NCBI GenBank assembly: GCA_905181885.1
Contig: CAJIZI010000003.1
Location: 186,001 to 250,000, forward strand
From: an uncultured Gammaproteobacteria bacterium
GTDB lineage: Bacteria; Pseudomonadota; Gammaproteobacteria; Nitrosococcales; Methylophagaceae
DNA: 64,000 bases
Direction: 5' to 3'
Shown here: one piece after another, positions 22,207 to 32,901 of the stretch
Layout: the number at the start of each line of letters is the position of its first letter
Numbering within the stretch: the stretch's first letter is position 1
Notes under the pieces: generated by a model
Database searches by the model: none
The model's input: only the letters and a program-made list of their open reading frames with translations
Told to the model about the DNA's origin: nothing
Program-made: the position numbers and the translations under genes

Positions 22207-22904
22207 GTAATAGTTGCTTGTGCAGAGGCCAAGAAGTAGGCAGTAGAAAGACCTGCAGAACCAAATAACATACACATCACAACAATTTGATAATGAGCAG
22301 CAACAGCGGGAGATACTCCAGATAATATTTGTCCCGTCATCATACCCGGTAATGAAACTAAACCCACTGCAAGCATGGAGTTGATAACTGGAATAAATGC
22401 TGCTTGAAAAGCAATTGCACGTGCTTTTTTATAAGAGACACCTCGCCCTATTTCTGCATATAGACGCTCAGTCGCTAGGCTAATACAATTCATCGAATTG
22501 GCAAAGATCATTCCGGCCAAAGGAATCATATACTGAGGATTAAACCAGGGTGATAAATCAATCACACTTTGTGTCACTAATACCAACGTTAATCCTCCGC
22601 CCAATACAATTCCCATAAAAGCATGGCGATATAACATCAGTCGCTGCACTTTTATTGAACCTAGTGCTATCCAGCTCGCTGCAATAACCATAACAAGTAA
22701 AACTACCATCACTATCCATGCACTTTGAGTCTTGAAAATTGCAGTCAAAACATAGCCTACCAATAATAACTGCACTAACATTCTGACAAGTGCATATATC
22801 GCATTTTTTGCTTCAAGTGACCAACGGTATAGTATGAAAACCACTCCGATAACAGGAATAAATGCTATAGCCATATTTAGTATTGGAATTGCTTCAATTA
22901 TCAT
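22191..22904 (-). CDS. FetB/YbbM-family ABC transporter permease
   Basis: 237 aa membrane protein; LSLPGMMTGQILSGVSPAVAAHYQIVVM, NSMNCISLATERL. Confidence 0.85.
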   Translation of the reverse strand: MIIEAIPILNMAIAFIPVIGVVFILYRWSLEAKNAIYALVRMLVQLLLVGYVLTAIFKTQSAWIVMVVLLVMVIAASWIALGSIKVQRLMLYRHAFMGIVLGGGLTLVLVTQSVIDLSPWFNPQYMIPLAGMIFANSMNCISLATERLYAEIGRGVSYKKARAIAFQAAFIPVINSMLAVGLVSLPGMMTGQILSGVSPAVAAHYQIVVMCMLFGSAGLSTAYFLASAQATITQDEA

Positions 22905-22974
22905 AATATAAGCTCAAAAAGGTTCGCTCTTGTGGCTAGAGGTAATCAAATTAATCAATTTTGGTTAATCAGTT

Positions 22975-25510
22975 TTAGGTGTTGATCTCACTATACTCAG
23001 CAATTTGATCAAAGTTTAAGTAACGATAAATCTCATCTGACATCGGTTCTATCCCAGCTACCTTTTCTAAATATTCTTCATGGCTTGGTAATCTTCCGAT
23101 ACTTGCGACTACTGCTGCTAACTCAGCAGAGGACAAATAAACATCAGCACCATTGCCCAGCCGGTTGGGGAAGTTACGCGTAGAAGTTGATACCACTGTC
23201 GCCCCGTCGGCAACGCGAGCTTGATTACCCATACACAAAGAACAGCCTGGTGTTTCGGTTCGAGCGCCAACACGCCCAAAGATACTATAAATTCCCTCTT
23301 CCGTTAGTTGATGCTGATCCATTCTTGTTGGTGGGGCTACCCATAATTTGGTTGGTAGATTACCCATATTTTCAAGAACTTTTCCTGCCGCCCGATAATG
23401 CCCAATATTTGTCATACAAGAACCAATAAACACCTCATCAATTTCTACTCCCGCGACGACTGATAATGGTTTAATATCATCGGGGTCATTTGGGCATGCA
23501 AGAAGCGGTTCTTTAATGTTCGCTAGGTCAATTTCAATAACTTCTGCATATTCGGCATCTGCATCTCGCTCCATTAGTTCTGGATTTGTTAGCCAAGCTT
23601 TCATAGCATCAATACGTCGCTGTAAACTACGCTTATCCTTCGTAATCTTGGGCGATCATCCACTCTAATAACGCCACATTTGAATTTAAAAATTCAATAA
23701 CAGGCTCTTTATTCAGATGTACAGTACACCCATTAGCTGAGCGTTCTGCTGAGGCGTCAGATAATTCGAAAGCCTGTTCAACTTTTAGGTTCGGTAGACC
23801 TTCAATTTCAAGAACACGACCGTTGAAAATATTCTTTTTACCTTTTTTATCAACAGTAAGTAGTCCTTTTTGTATAGCTGTGTAAGGAATTGCATTCACT
23901 AAGTCTCGTAAGGTAATACCGGGTTGCATTTCACCTTTAAAACGTACTAATACTGATTCAGGCATATCTACGGGCATCACACCCAAAGCTGAAGCAAATG
24001 CCACTAGACCAGATCCTGCCGGGAAACTAATACCCATGGGAAAACGAGTGTGAGAGTCTCCGCCAGTTCCAACCGTATCTGGTAAAATCATTCGATTTAA
24101 CCATGAATGAATAACACCATCACCAGGACGTAATGAAACGCCACCACGAGTACTGATAAAATCAGGTAGTTCATGTTGTAACTTAATATCAACTGGTTTT
24201 GGATAGGCAGCTGTGTGGCAAAAAGACTGCATGACAAGATCAGATGAAAAACCTAAGCATGCCAATTCTTTCAACTCATCTCGTGTCATTGCTCCGGTTG
24301 TATCTTGTGACCCTACGGTTGTGACTTTAGGTTCACAATAAGTGCCTGGCCTCACGCCTTCAACACCACAGGCTCTCCCCACCATTTTTTGGGCTAAAGT
24401 AAATCCTTTTCCTGTATCAACTGGTGCCACTGGCCTTACAAATACCTCTGATATTGATAAATTTAATGTCTCCCGCGCTCTATCTGTTAAACCTCGGCCA
24501 ATGATTAGTGGGATCCGACCTCCGGCACGTACTTCATCTGCTACAGTCGTCGGCCTCATAGAGAATGTTGAAATCACCTCGCCCGCTTCATTTATGATTT
24601 TGCCATCATAAGGGTAGATCGTAATAACATCACCAGTATTTATTGACTGTACATCGCATTCGATTGGTAATGCACCGGAATCTTCAGCAGTATTAAAGAA
24701 AATCGGCGCAATATTACCACCTAAAATAACTCCCCCTTGACGCTTGTTCGGGACATAAGGAATATCATTACCCATATGCCAAAGTACCGAGTTTATTGCT
24801 GATTTTCGCGATGATCCTGTCCCTACGACATCACCTACATACGCTAATGGGTGACCCTTCTTTTTTAGGGCTTCAATCAGTTCAAGACCTTCGGGCATTT
24901 TACTTACCAACATACTTTTAGCATGCAAAGGAATATCAGGGCGGCTCCATGCATCCGTAGCTGGTGACAAATCATCAGTGTTCGTTTCACCTGGTACTTT
25001 AAAGACAGTGACAGTAATACTTTCTGGTAGCGCTTTTTTAGCTTTAAACCAATCCGCATTGGCCCAAGCCTCAACGACACGCTTTGCATGTGGGTTAGCT
25101 CTGGCTTTGTCTACCACGTCATGATAGGCATCATAAATAAGCAAGGTTGTAGATAAGGCTTTCTCTGCAGCATCTGCCGTATCATCTTCATCTAATAAAT
25201 CAATCAGAGGCTGGATGTTATAACCACCCATCATGCTTCCTAACAATTGCGTTGCTCTAATCTTATTAATCGACTCACACGAAGTATTACCTTTAGCGAC
25301 ATCAGATAAAAAACCAGCTTTTACATAAGCAGCTTGATCAACGCCAGGCGGCACACGATGAATTAACAGTGATAATAAATATTCACTCTCGTTATTCTTT
25401 GCTTGTTTTAGTAATTCTACTAAAGCAGTTACTTGCTCTGAATCCAATGGTAGTGGTGGCAAGCCTTCTTGTTCGCGTTGTTCAAGATGGTGTTGGTAAT
25501 CGTTCAGCAC
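22975..25510 (-). pseudogene. acnB: Aconitate hydratase B, split by a 1-nt frameshift (625-aa N-part 23633-25510; 209-aa C-part 22975-23604)
   Basis: N-part ends ...[11 protein letters not shown]. The next frame reads ...[21 protein letters not shown]..., so the two parts join with one extra nucleotide near 23637-23641. AcnB cluster motifs GSCMTNIGHYRAAG and PGCSLCMGNQARVADG are in the C-part. Confidence 0.9.
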
Positions 25511-25594
25511 GCAATTTTCTCCGGTGTAGACATAATAGAAAGTATTATTTTACCTTAAAATCAACAATCTCACTTAAGCAAAACGCAGATCTGC

Positions 25595-25600
25595 TATAAT
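25595..25600 (+). promoter_or_regulatory. Candidate extended -10 promoter element (TGcTATAAT) for purB
   Basis: gatcTGcTATAATttgtcacc 39 nt upstream of the likely purB ATG at 25639. Confidence 0.5.
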
Positions 25601-25611
25601 TTGTCACCTGA

Positions 25612-27006
<1,395 letters not shown>

Positions 27007-27029
27007 TAAGCATATGAAGTCTACATTGC

Positions 27030-27051
27030 GGTAGATCTACCGTGACGTCAT
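27030..27051. repeat. Two abutting perfect palindromes upstream of nitroreductase gene
   Basis: cggtagatctaccg (27030-27043) immediately followed by tgacgtca (27044-27051). Confidence 0.75.
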
Positions 27052-27076
27052 AACACTATAAATTTAATGAGATTTT

Positions 27077-27679
27077 ATGAATATTAAGGAAGCGATCGTC
27101 AAACGCCGCTCGATCAAACATTTTGATCCGGAACATGTCATGACTGAAGCACAAGTTCATGAACTTATGTCACATGTCATATTATCTCCAACTGCTTTTA
27201 ATATCCAACACTGGCGTTTCATTCGGGTTATCGACAAAGATAAAAGACAGAAAATACAAGATGCCAGTTGGGGCCAGTCTCAGGTAACAGAAGGCTCTCT
27301 ACTATTAGTACTTTGTGCAGATTTAAATGCCTGGGAGAAAAAACCTCAGCGCTATTGGCAAGACGCGCCACAAGGTGTACAAGACGTTTTATTACCTGCT
27401 ATCGCCAATTACTATACTAATCATCATCAAGCTCAACGCGATGAATGTTTTCGTTCTAGTAGTCTTGCTGCAATGAGCATTATGCTGCTGGCAAAAGAGA
27501 TGGGTTATGACAGCTGTCCGATGGATGGGTTTGATTTCGACAAGGTGGCAAAAATTATTAACTTACCCCATGACCACATTATTACAATGATGGTTGTTGT
27601 CGGTAAAAAGAAAGAAGATGCTCGGCCTCGAGCAGGACAATTAGGTCTTGATGAGGTCTTTTTTAACAATAATTTCTAA
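27077..27679 (+). CDS. Nitroreductase family protein
   Basis: 200 aa; IVKRRSIKHFDPEHVMTEAQV...SPTAFNIQHWRF. Confidence 0.9.
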   Translation: MNIKEAIVKRRSIKHFDPEHVMTEAQVHELMSHVILSPTAFNIQHWRFIRVIDKDKRQKIQDASWGQSQVTEGSLLLVLCADLNAWEKKPQRYWQDAPQGVQDVLLPAIANYYTNHHQAQRDECFRSSSLAAMSIMLLAKEMGYDSCPMDGFDFDKVAKIINLPHDHIITMMVVVGKKKEDARPRAGQLGLDEVFFNNNF

Positions 27680-27705
27680 ACAACGACTCTTTCCGTTTAT
27701 TTTTT

Positions 27706-28915
27706 CTATTTGTTTCTAGCAGCTATTCTCAACCTCAGAGCATTTAACTTAATAAATCCTTCAGCATCCTTTTGATTATAAGCCCCTTCATCATCTTCGA
27801 ATGTAGCTATCGATTCATCAAACAGGCTATTTTCTTCAGAAACACGTCCCACAACAGTTACGTTACCCTTATAAAGTTTTATTCTAACTAGGCCATTGAC
27901 TGCTTTTTGTGAGCCATCAATCATTTTTTGGAGCATCTCCCTTTCTGGAGACCACCAATATCCGTTATATACAAGACTTGCATATTTTGGCATTAACTCA
28001 TCTTTTAAATGTGCCACTTCGCGATCTAATGTAATTGATTCAATAGCACGATGTGAAGGTAACATTATTGTTCCTGCAGGCGTTTCATAACAGCCTCTTG
28101 CCTTCATACCAACGTAGCGGTTTTCGACAATGTCTAATCGGCCAACACCATTTTCACCACCTACCTTATTCAAATACTCCATGACTGTAGCAGGAGACAT
28201 TTCCTTGCCATCAATCGCAACAATATCACCCTTTTGGTATGACAGTTCAAGATAGGTTGGAGAATCAGGCGCATCTTCAGGAGAAACACTCCATCGCCAC
28301 ATTGATGCCTCTGGTTCTTGCCAAGGATCTTCGAGAATATCACCCTCATAAGAAATATGTAATAAATTGGCATCCATAGAATAAGGTGATTTTTTACCAC
28401 GTTTCATTTCAACAGGAATATTGTTTTTTTCAGCGTAATCAAGAAGTTTTTGGCGAGAGTTTAGGTCCCATTCGCGCCAGGGTGCAATTACCTTTATATC
28501 AGGACTCAATGCATATGCACCAAGCTCAAAGCGTACTTGATCATTACCCTTACCTGTAGCACCGTGTGAAATAGCTTCCGCACCAGTCTCTCTTGCAATC
28601 TCGACTAAACGTTTGGCTATAAGAGGCCTAGCAATTGAAGTACCTAATAAGTACATCACCTTCATAGATTGTATTTGCTCTAAACATTGGGAAGACATAG
28701 TCTCGTGCAAACTCTTCTCTCAGATCTTCGATGTATACCTCTTTAATCCCCATTGCTTTAGCTTTAGCTCGAGCTGGCTCTACTTCCTCACCCTGTCCGA
28801 TATCGGCAGTAAATGTGACCACTTCGCAATCATAAACATCTTGCAACCACTTTAAAATAACAGAAGTATCAAGGCCACCGGAATAAGCAAGGACTACTTT
28901 ATTAATTTTAGGCAT
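27706..28915 (-). pseudogene. argG: Argininosuccinate synthase, split by a 1-nt frameshift (N-part 28628-28915; C-part within 27706-28710)
   Basis: N-part [24 protein letters not shown]...[10 protein letters not shown] then off-frame VLIRYFNC*. The C-part frame contains ...[43 protein letters not shown]. Deleting one base near 28655 gives [13 protein letters not shown]. Confidence 0.9.
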
Positions 28916-28966
28916 ACCGTGATAATTCCTGTAAACATGAGAAGATTAAATTATGACGCTATTGTA

Positions 28967-29737
28967 TCAAATACCACGCAGGGCAAGCACTTCTTTTACT
29001 TCATGACGGCCGTTTGGTTTGCAACTAATACGCCTAGGCGCATCCAGATAATGCAATTTAAAACCAAGACTTTTATAGAGTTTTTTGACTTTTCCAGTTG
29101 CTTGATTTGACAAGACGACGGGGCCTTTATGCTTTGATAAATATTCAGCTAAACGTTCTTGATCATCCCAGCTAAAACCCTGCTGAGAATACTGCCTAAA
29201 TTGAACATCATATGGTGGATCTGCATAAATAAAATCATTGTCAAGGAGCTCTAATTCTTGAAAATCTTTTTGACTAAATACCCACTTATTTAACTGTTTT
29301 TGATAGTCTAAAAAATTATTCTTGTAATTAATTGTATTATACCGTCCAAATGGAACATTATATCCACCAGACTTATTAAAACGGCATAAGCCGTTATAAC
29401 CAGTTCTATTGAGATAATAAAATAACTCTGCTGATTTCTTTTGCTCTCTATTTCCCATGTTTAATAAATTAAACAATTCACGATGCTGATAATACAGAGT
29501 CTCATCATTTTCTAGTTCAATATCAAGTATTAAACCTTTTTGAATTTGCTGATAAAAGTTAATGAGAGCTGGGTTTACATCATTTAATAAGGCAGCATGT
29601 GGCTTTAAGCCAAGCGAAACTGAAAGTCCGCCGCAAAAAGGTTCAACCAAACGAACTCTACTATGTTTAGACCATAGTTTAGCTAACTTTGGGAGTAGCC
29701 AGCGTTTTCCCCCAGCCCATTTTAATGGGGGGCTCAA
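28967..29737 (-). CDS. dam: Dam-like (D12 class) adenine-specific DNA methyltransferase, non-ATG start
   Basis: PPLKWAGGKRWLLPKL (motif I, FxGxxS-type region VEPFCGGLSVSLGL), YLNRTGYNGLCRFNKSGGYNVPFG, YADPPYD (motif IV). Confidence 0.88.
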   Translation of the reverse strand: MSPPLKWAGGKRWLLPKLAKLWSKHSRVRLVEPFCGGLSVSLGLKPHAALLNDVNPALINFYQQIQKGLILDIELENDETLYYQHRELFNLLNMGNREQKKSAELFYYLNRTGYNGLCRFNKSGGYNVPFGRYNTINYKNNFLDYQKQLNKWVFSQKDFQELELLDNDFIYADPPYDVQFRQYSQQGFSWDDQERLAEYLSKHKGPVVLSNQATGKVKKLYKSLGFKLHYLDAPRRISCKPNGRHEVKEVLALRGI

Positions 29738-29825
29738 TGCTGATAATTGTGGTTTTACTTCTCGGTTAAGAATGTAATTTCCTTTCAGATGAACTTAAAT
29801 TAAATCAGCCTTAACCCTTGATATC

Positions 29826-31589
29826 TTATTTTGAATGTAACGTTTTTCTAGGTGGCATCAGATCAGTAATATTGCCCTCCGCCATTTCGGCAGCAAAGCC
29901 TAAAGTTTCAGATAAAGTTGGATGTGGGTGAATTGTCATACCAATATCTTCAGCATCCGCACCCATTTCTAAAGCCAGAACAGCTTCAGCAATCAACTCA
30001 CCAGCATTCGGACCTACAATACCTGCACCAATCAAACGACCTGATTCTTTATCAAATAGCGCCTTCGTCAGACCTTCATCACGCCCCGTACTCAGGCTAC
30101 GGCCACTAGCCGCCCAAGGAAAAGCGCCTTTAACGTATGCAATACCTTCAGACTTCGCTTCAGCTTCACTTTTCCCCATCCAAGCAACTTCAGGATCAGT
30201 ATAAGCAACAGAGGGGATTGTCATGGGATCAAAAGCAGACTTATGGCCTGAAATTACTTCAGCCGCAACTTTAGCTTCATGGACTGCTTTATGAGCCAAC
30301 ATAGGTTGACCAACAATATCGCCGATAGCATAAATGTGGGCTATGTTTGTCCTCATTTGAGCATCAACTTCAATAAAACCCTGCTCATTGACGACTATAC
30401 CTGCAGCCTCGGCATTAATTAGTTTGCCATTTGGAGTTCTACCAACTGCTACAAGAACTTTATCAAAAACTGCAGTTTTAGGTGCATCTTTTCCTTCAAA
30501 ACTTACTTTAAGCCCTTCTTTTAAAGCCTTAATACTAATAACTTTTGTGTTAAGATAAATAGCTTCATATTGCTCTTGTATACGTTTTAGTAATGGTTTC
30601 ACGATATCTTGATCAGTTCCAGGAATAAGACTGTTTTGTAATTCAACTACCGTGACCTTAGCACCTAAAGCATTATAGACCGTTGCCATTTCAAGGCCAA
30701 TAATACCTCCACCAATCACTAAAAGATTTTTGGGAATATCTGCTAAATCTAAAGCATCCGTTGAATCCATCATTCGGGGATCGTCATTTGGAAAGATTGG
30801 TATTTTAGTGACTCGTGAACCCGCAGCAATGACACAATTATCAAAAGTAATAGTTTTAACACCATCGGAAGTTTTAACTTCGAGTGCATGGCTAGCTACA
30901 AAACTAGCTTGTCCTTGCAATATATCAACTTTACGCTTTGTGGCCAGGGCCTTTAAGCCTCCTGTTAATTTATCAACAATGCTGTTTTTCCAGCTTTCTA
31001 CTTTGCGGATATCAATCTGAGGCTTGGTAAAATTAATTCCATGCTCCGACATCTCAGCCGCATCATTAATTACTTTAGCGGTGTGCAAAAGAGCTTTTGA
31101 TGGAATGCAACCAACATTAAGGCAAACTCCACCAATACGTTCATGACGCTCAATCATAACCACTTTTTGTCCTAAGTCCGCAGCACGAAAAGCAGCAGTA
31201 TATCCACCGGGCCCCGAGCCTAACACTAGAGTTTCGGCGTGCATATCTGCAGTAATATTAACTTCTTTCTTTTTTTTGTTAGCTTCTTTGTTACTTTTTT
31301 TATCCGGTTTAACATCTTCTTTTATTGTCTCGATTACTTTAGAAACTGTATCTGCTACTTCTAAAGTCAAGATAAGGTCGCCTTGAGCTATTTTTTCACC
31401 TACGGTAACTTTAATATTTTTGACAACGCCCTTATGAGAGCTTGGGATCTCCATTGCCGCTTTATCAGACTCTAAAGTCAAAATATCCTGATTCTCTTCA
31501 ACAGTATCACCTACAGTAACAAGAACTTCAATAATTTCAACCGCCTCAAAATCACCAATGTCAGGAACTTTTATTTCTACAGTACTCAT
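29826..31589 (-). CDS. lpdA: Dihydrolipoyl dehydrogenase with N-terminal lipoyl domain
   Basis: 587 aa; lipoyl site LESDKAAMEIPS, redox-active GGVCLNVGCIPSKALL, HPHPTLSET. Confidence 0.95.
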   Translation of the reverse strand: MSTVEIKVPDIGDFEAVEIIEVLVTVGDTVEENQDILTLESDKAAMEIPSSHKGVVKNIKVTVGEKIAQGDLILTLEVADTVSKVIETIKEDVKPDKKSNKEANKKKKEVNITADMHAETLVLGSGPGGYTAAFRAADLGQKVVMIERHERIGGVCLNVGCIPSKALLHTAKVINDAAEMSEHGINFTKPQIDIRKVESWKNSIVDKLTGGLKALATKRKVDILQGQASFVASHALEVKTSDGVKTITFDNCVIAAGSRVTKIPIFPNDDPRMMDSTDALDLADIPKNLLVIGGGIIGLEMATVYNALGAKVTVVELQNSLIPGTDQDIVKPLLKRIQEQYEAIYLNTKVISIKALKEGLKVSFEGKDAPKTAVFDKVLVAVGRTPNGKLINAEAAGIVVNEQGFIEVDAQMRTNIAHIYAIGDIVGQPMLAHKAVHEAKVAAEVISGHKSAFDPMTIPSVAYTDPEVAWMGKSEAEAKSEGIAYVKGAFPWAASGRSLSTGRDEGLTKALFDKESGRLIGAGIVGPNAGELIAEAVLALEMGADAEDIGMTIHPHPTLSETLGFAAEMAEGNITDLMPPRKTLHSK

Positions 31590-32899
31590 AGTAAAACCTT
31601 TCTGATATCAGATAACATTTGGTTTAGGTAAGTGACAAATCGTGCACCTAAAGCACCATCTACTACTCGATGATCATAAGATACTGATAGTGGCAACATC
31701 AGTCTAGGAACAAAATCCTTACCATTCCACACTGGCTGCATTTTATGGCGACCTACACCGAGAATAGCAACCTCAGGCGCATTTACGATAGGTGTAAAGA
31801 AACTGCCCCCGATACCCCCAAGACTTGAAATAGAGAAGGTGCCGCCTTGTAAGTCTTTAGCCGTTAAGGCACCATCTCGAGCACGGGCACTGATTTCACC
31901 TAATTCAGCAGCAATCTCAAAAAAGCCTTTTTTGTCCACATCCTTAATAACAGGAACCATTAGACCATTGGGTGTATCAACAGCAACACCAATGTTGTAA
32001 TAAGACTTCATAATTAGATGTTGTTTATCTTCACTGAGTGATGAGTTTAATTCTGGAAACATCTTAAGACTGGCAACAACTGCTTTCATAACAAAAACAA
32101 GCGGTGTTAAATTAACGCCTTTTTTAGCAGCCTCATTTTTATTTTCTTTTCTAAACTTTTCTAAGTCGGTTATATCAGCTTCATCAAACTGCGTCACATG
32201 AGGAATATTCAACCAACAAGCATGCAAATGTTTGCCAGATATTTTTTTAATCCTAGATAAGTCAATATTTGTAACATCACCAAATTTTTCAAAATTTATT
32301 ACAGGTACGGGTGGAATAGCACCATTACTCCCCGTCGTTGCGGGTGCATTAATTTTTTGTTTAACAAAGTTTTGAACGTCTTCTTTGGTAATTCGTCCTT
32401 TCACACCTGAACCAATCACACTGCTCAAAGTGACGCCTAGTTCTCGAGCAAACTGTCTTACTGAGGGAGAAGCATGAGCATGTTTAATGCCCGCAGTACT
32501 ATCCGGAGAAAACGGTGCAGTTTCTACTAATACTGTAGCTGAGCTGTTAGCCATACTCTCAGCATTAGAAATCGCAACTGGCTGAACTTCATCAGCTATC
32601 TCCGGTAAAGGTTTCTGCACTGTTTTTTCAAGCTCATGGGCTTTTTTTGAAGTACTTTCGATAGCTTCAGCAATAGCAATTACATCACCCTGCCGAACCT
32701 TATCTCCAATTGAGACTTTTAATTCTTTGATTACAGCAGCACAAGGTGAAGGTATTTCCATCGCAGCCTTGTCTGATTCCAATGTGATAATATCTTGGTT
32801 TTCTTCTACACTGGCCCCGACTTCAACAAGAACCTCAATAATTTCGACTGCATCAAAATCACCAATATCCGGTACTTTTATTTCAATTAAATCTGCCAT
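31586..32899 (-). CDS. aceF: Pyruvate dehydrogenase E2, dihydrolipoyllysine acetyltransferase
   Basis: 437 aa; one lipoyl domain, peripheral-subunit-binding domain, catalytic SYDHRVVDGALGARF. Confidence 0.95.
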   Translation of the reverse strand: MADLIEIKVPDIGDFDAVEIIEVLVEVGASVEENQDIITLESDKAAMEIPSPCAAVIKELKVSIGDKVRQGDVIAIAEAIESTSKKAHELEKTVQKPLPEIADEVQPVAISNAESMANSSATVLVETAPFSPDSTAGIKHAHASPSVRQFARELGVTLSSVIGSGVKGRITKEDVQNFVKQKINAPATTGSNGAIPPVPVINFEKFGDVTNIDLSRIKKISGKHLHACWLNIPHVTQFDEADITDLEKFRKENKNEAAKKGVNLTPLVFVMKAVVASLKMFPELNSSLSEDKQHLIMKSYYNIGVAVDTPNGLMVPVIKDVDKKGFFEIAAELGEISARARDGALTAKDLQGGTFSISSLGGIGGSFFTPIVNAPEVAILGVGRHKMQPVWNGKDFVPRLMLPLSVSYDHRVVDGALGARFVTYLNQMLSDIRKVLL

Positions 32900-32901
32900 C
32901 T

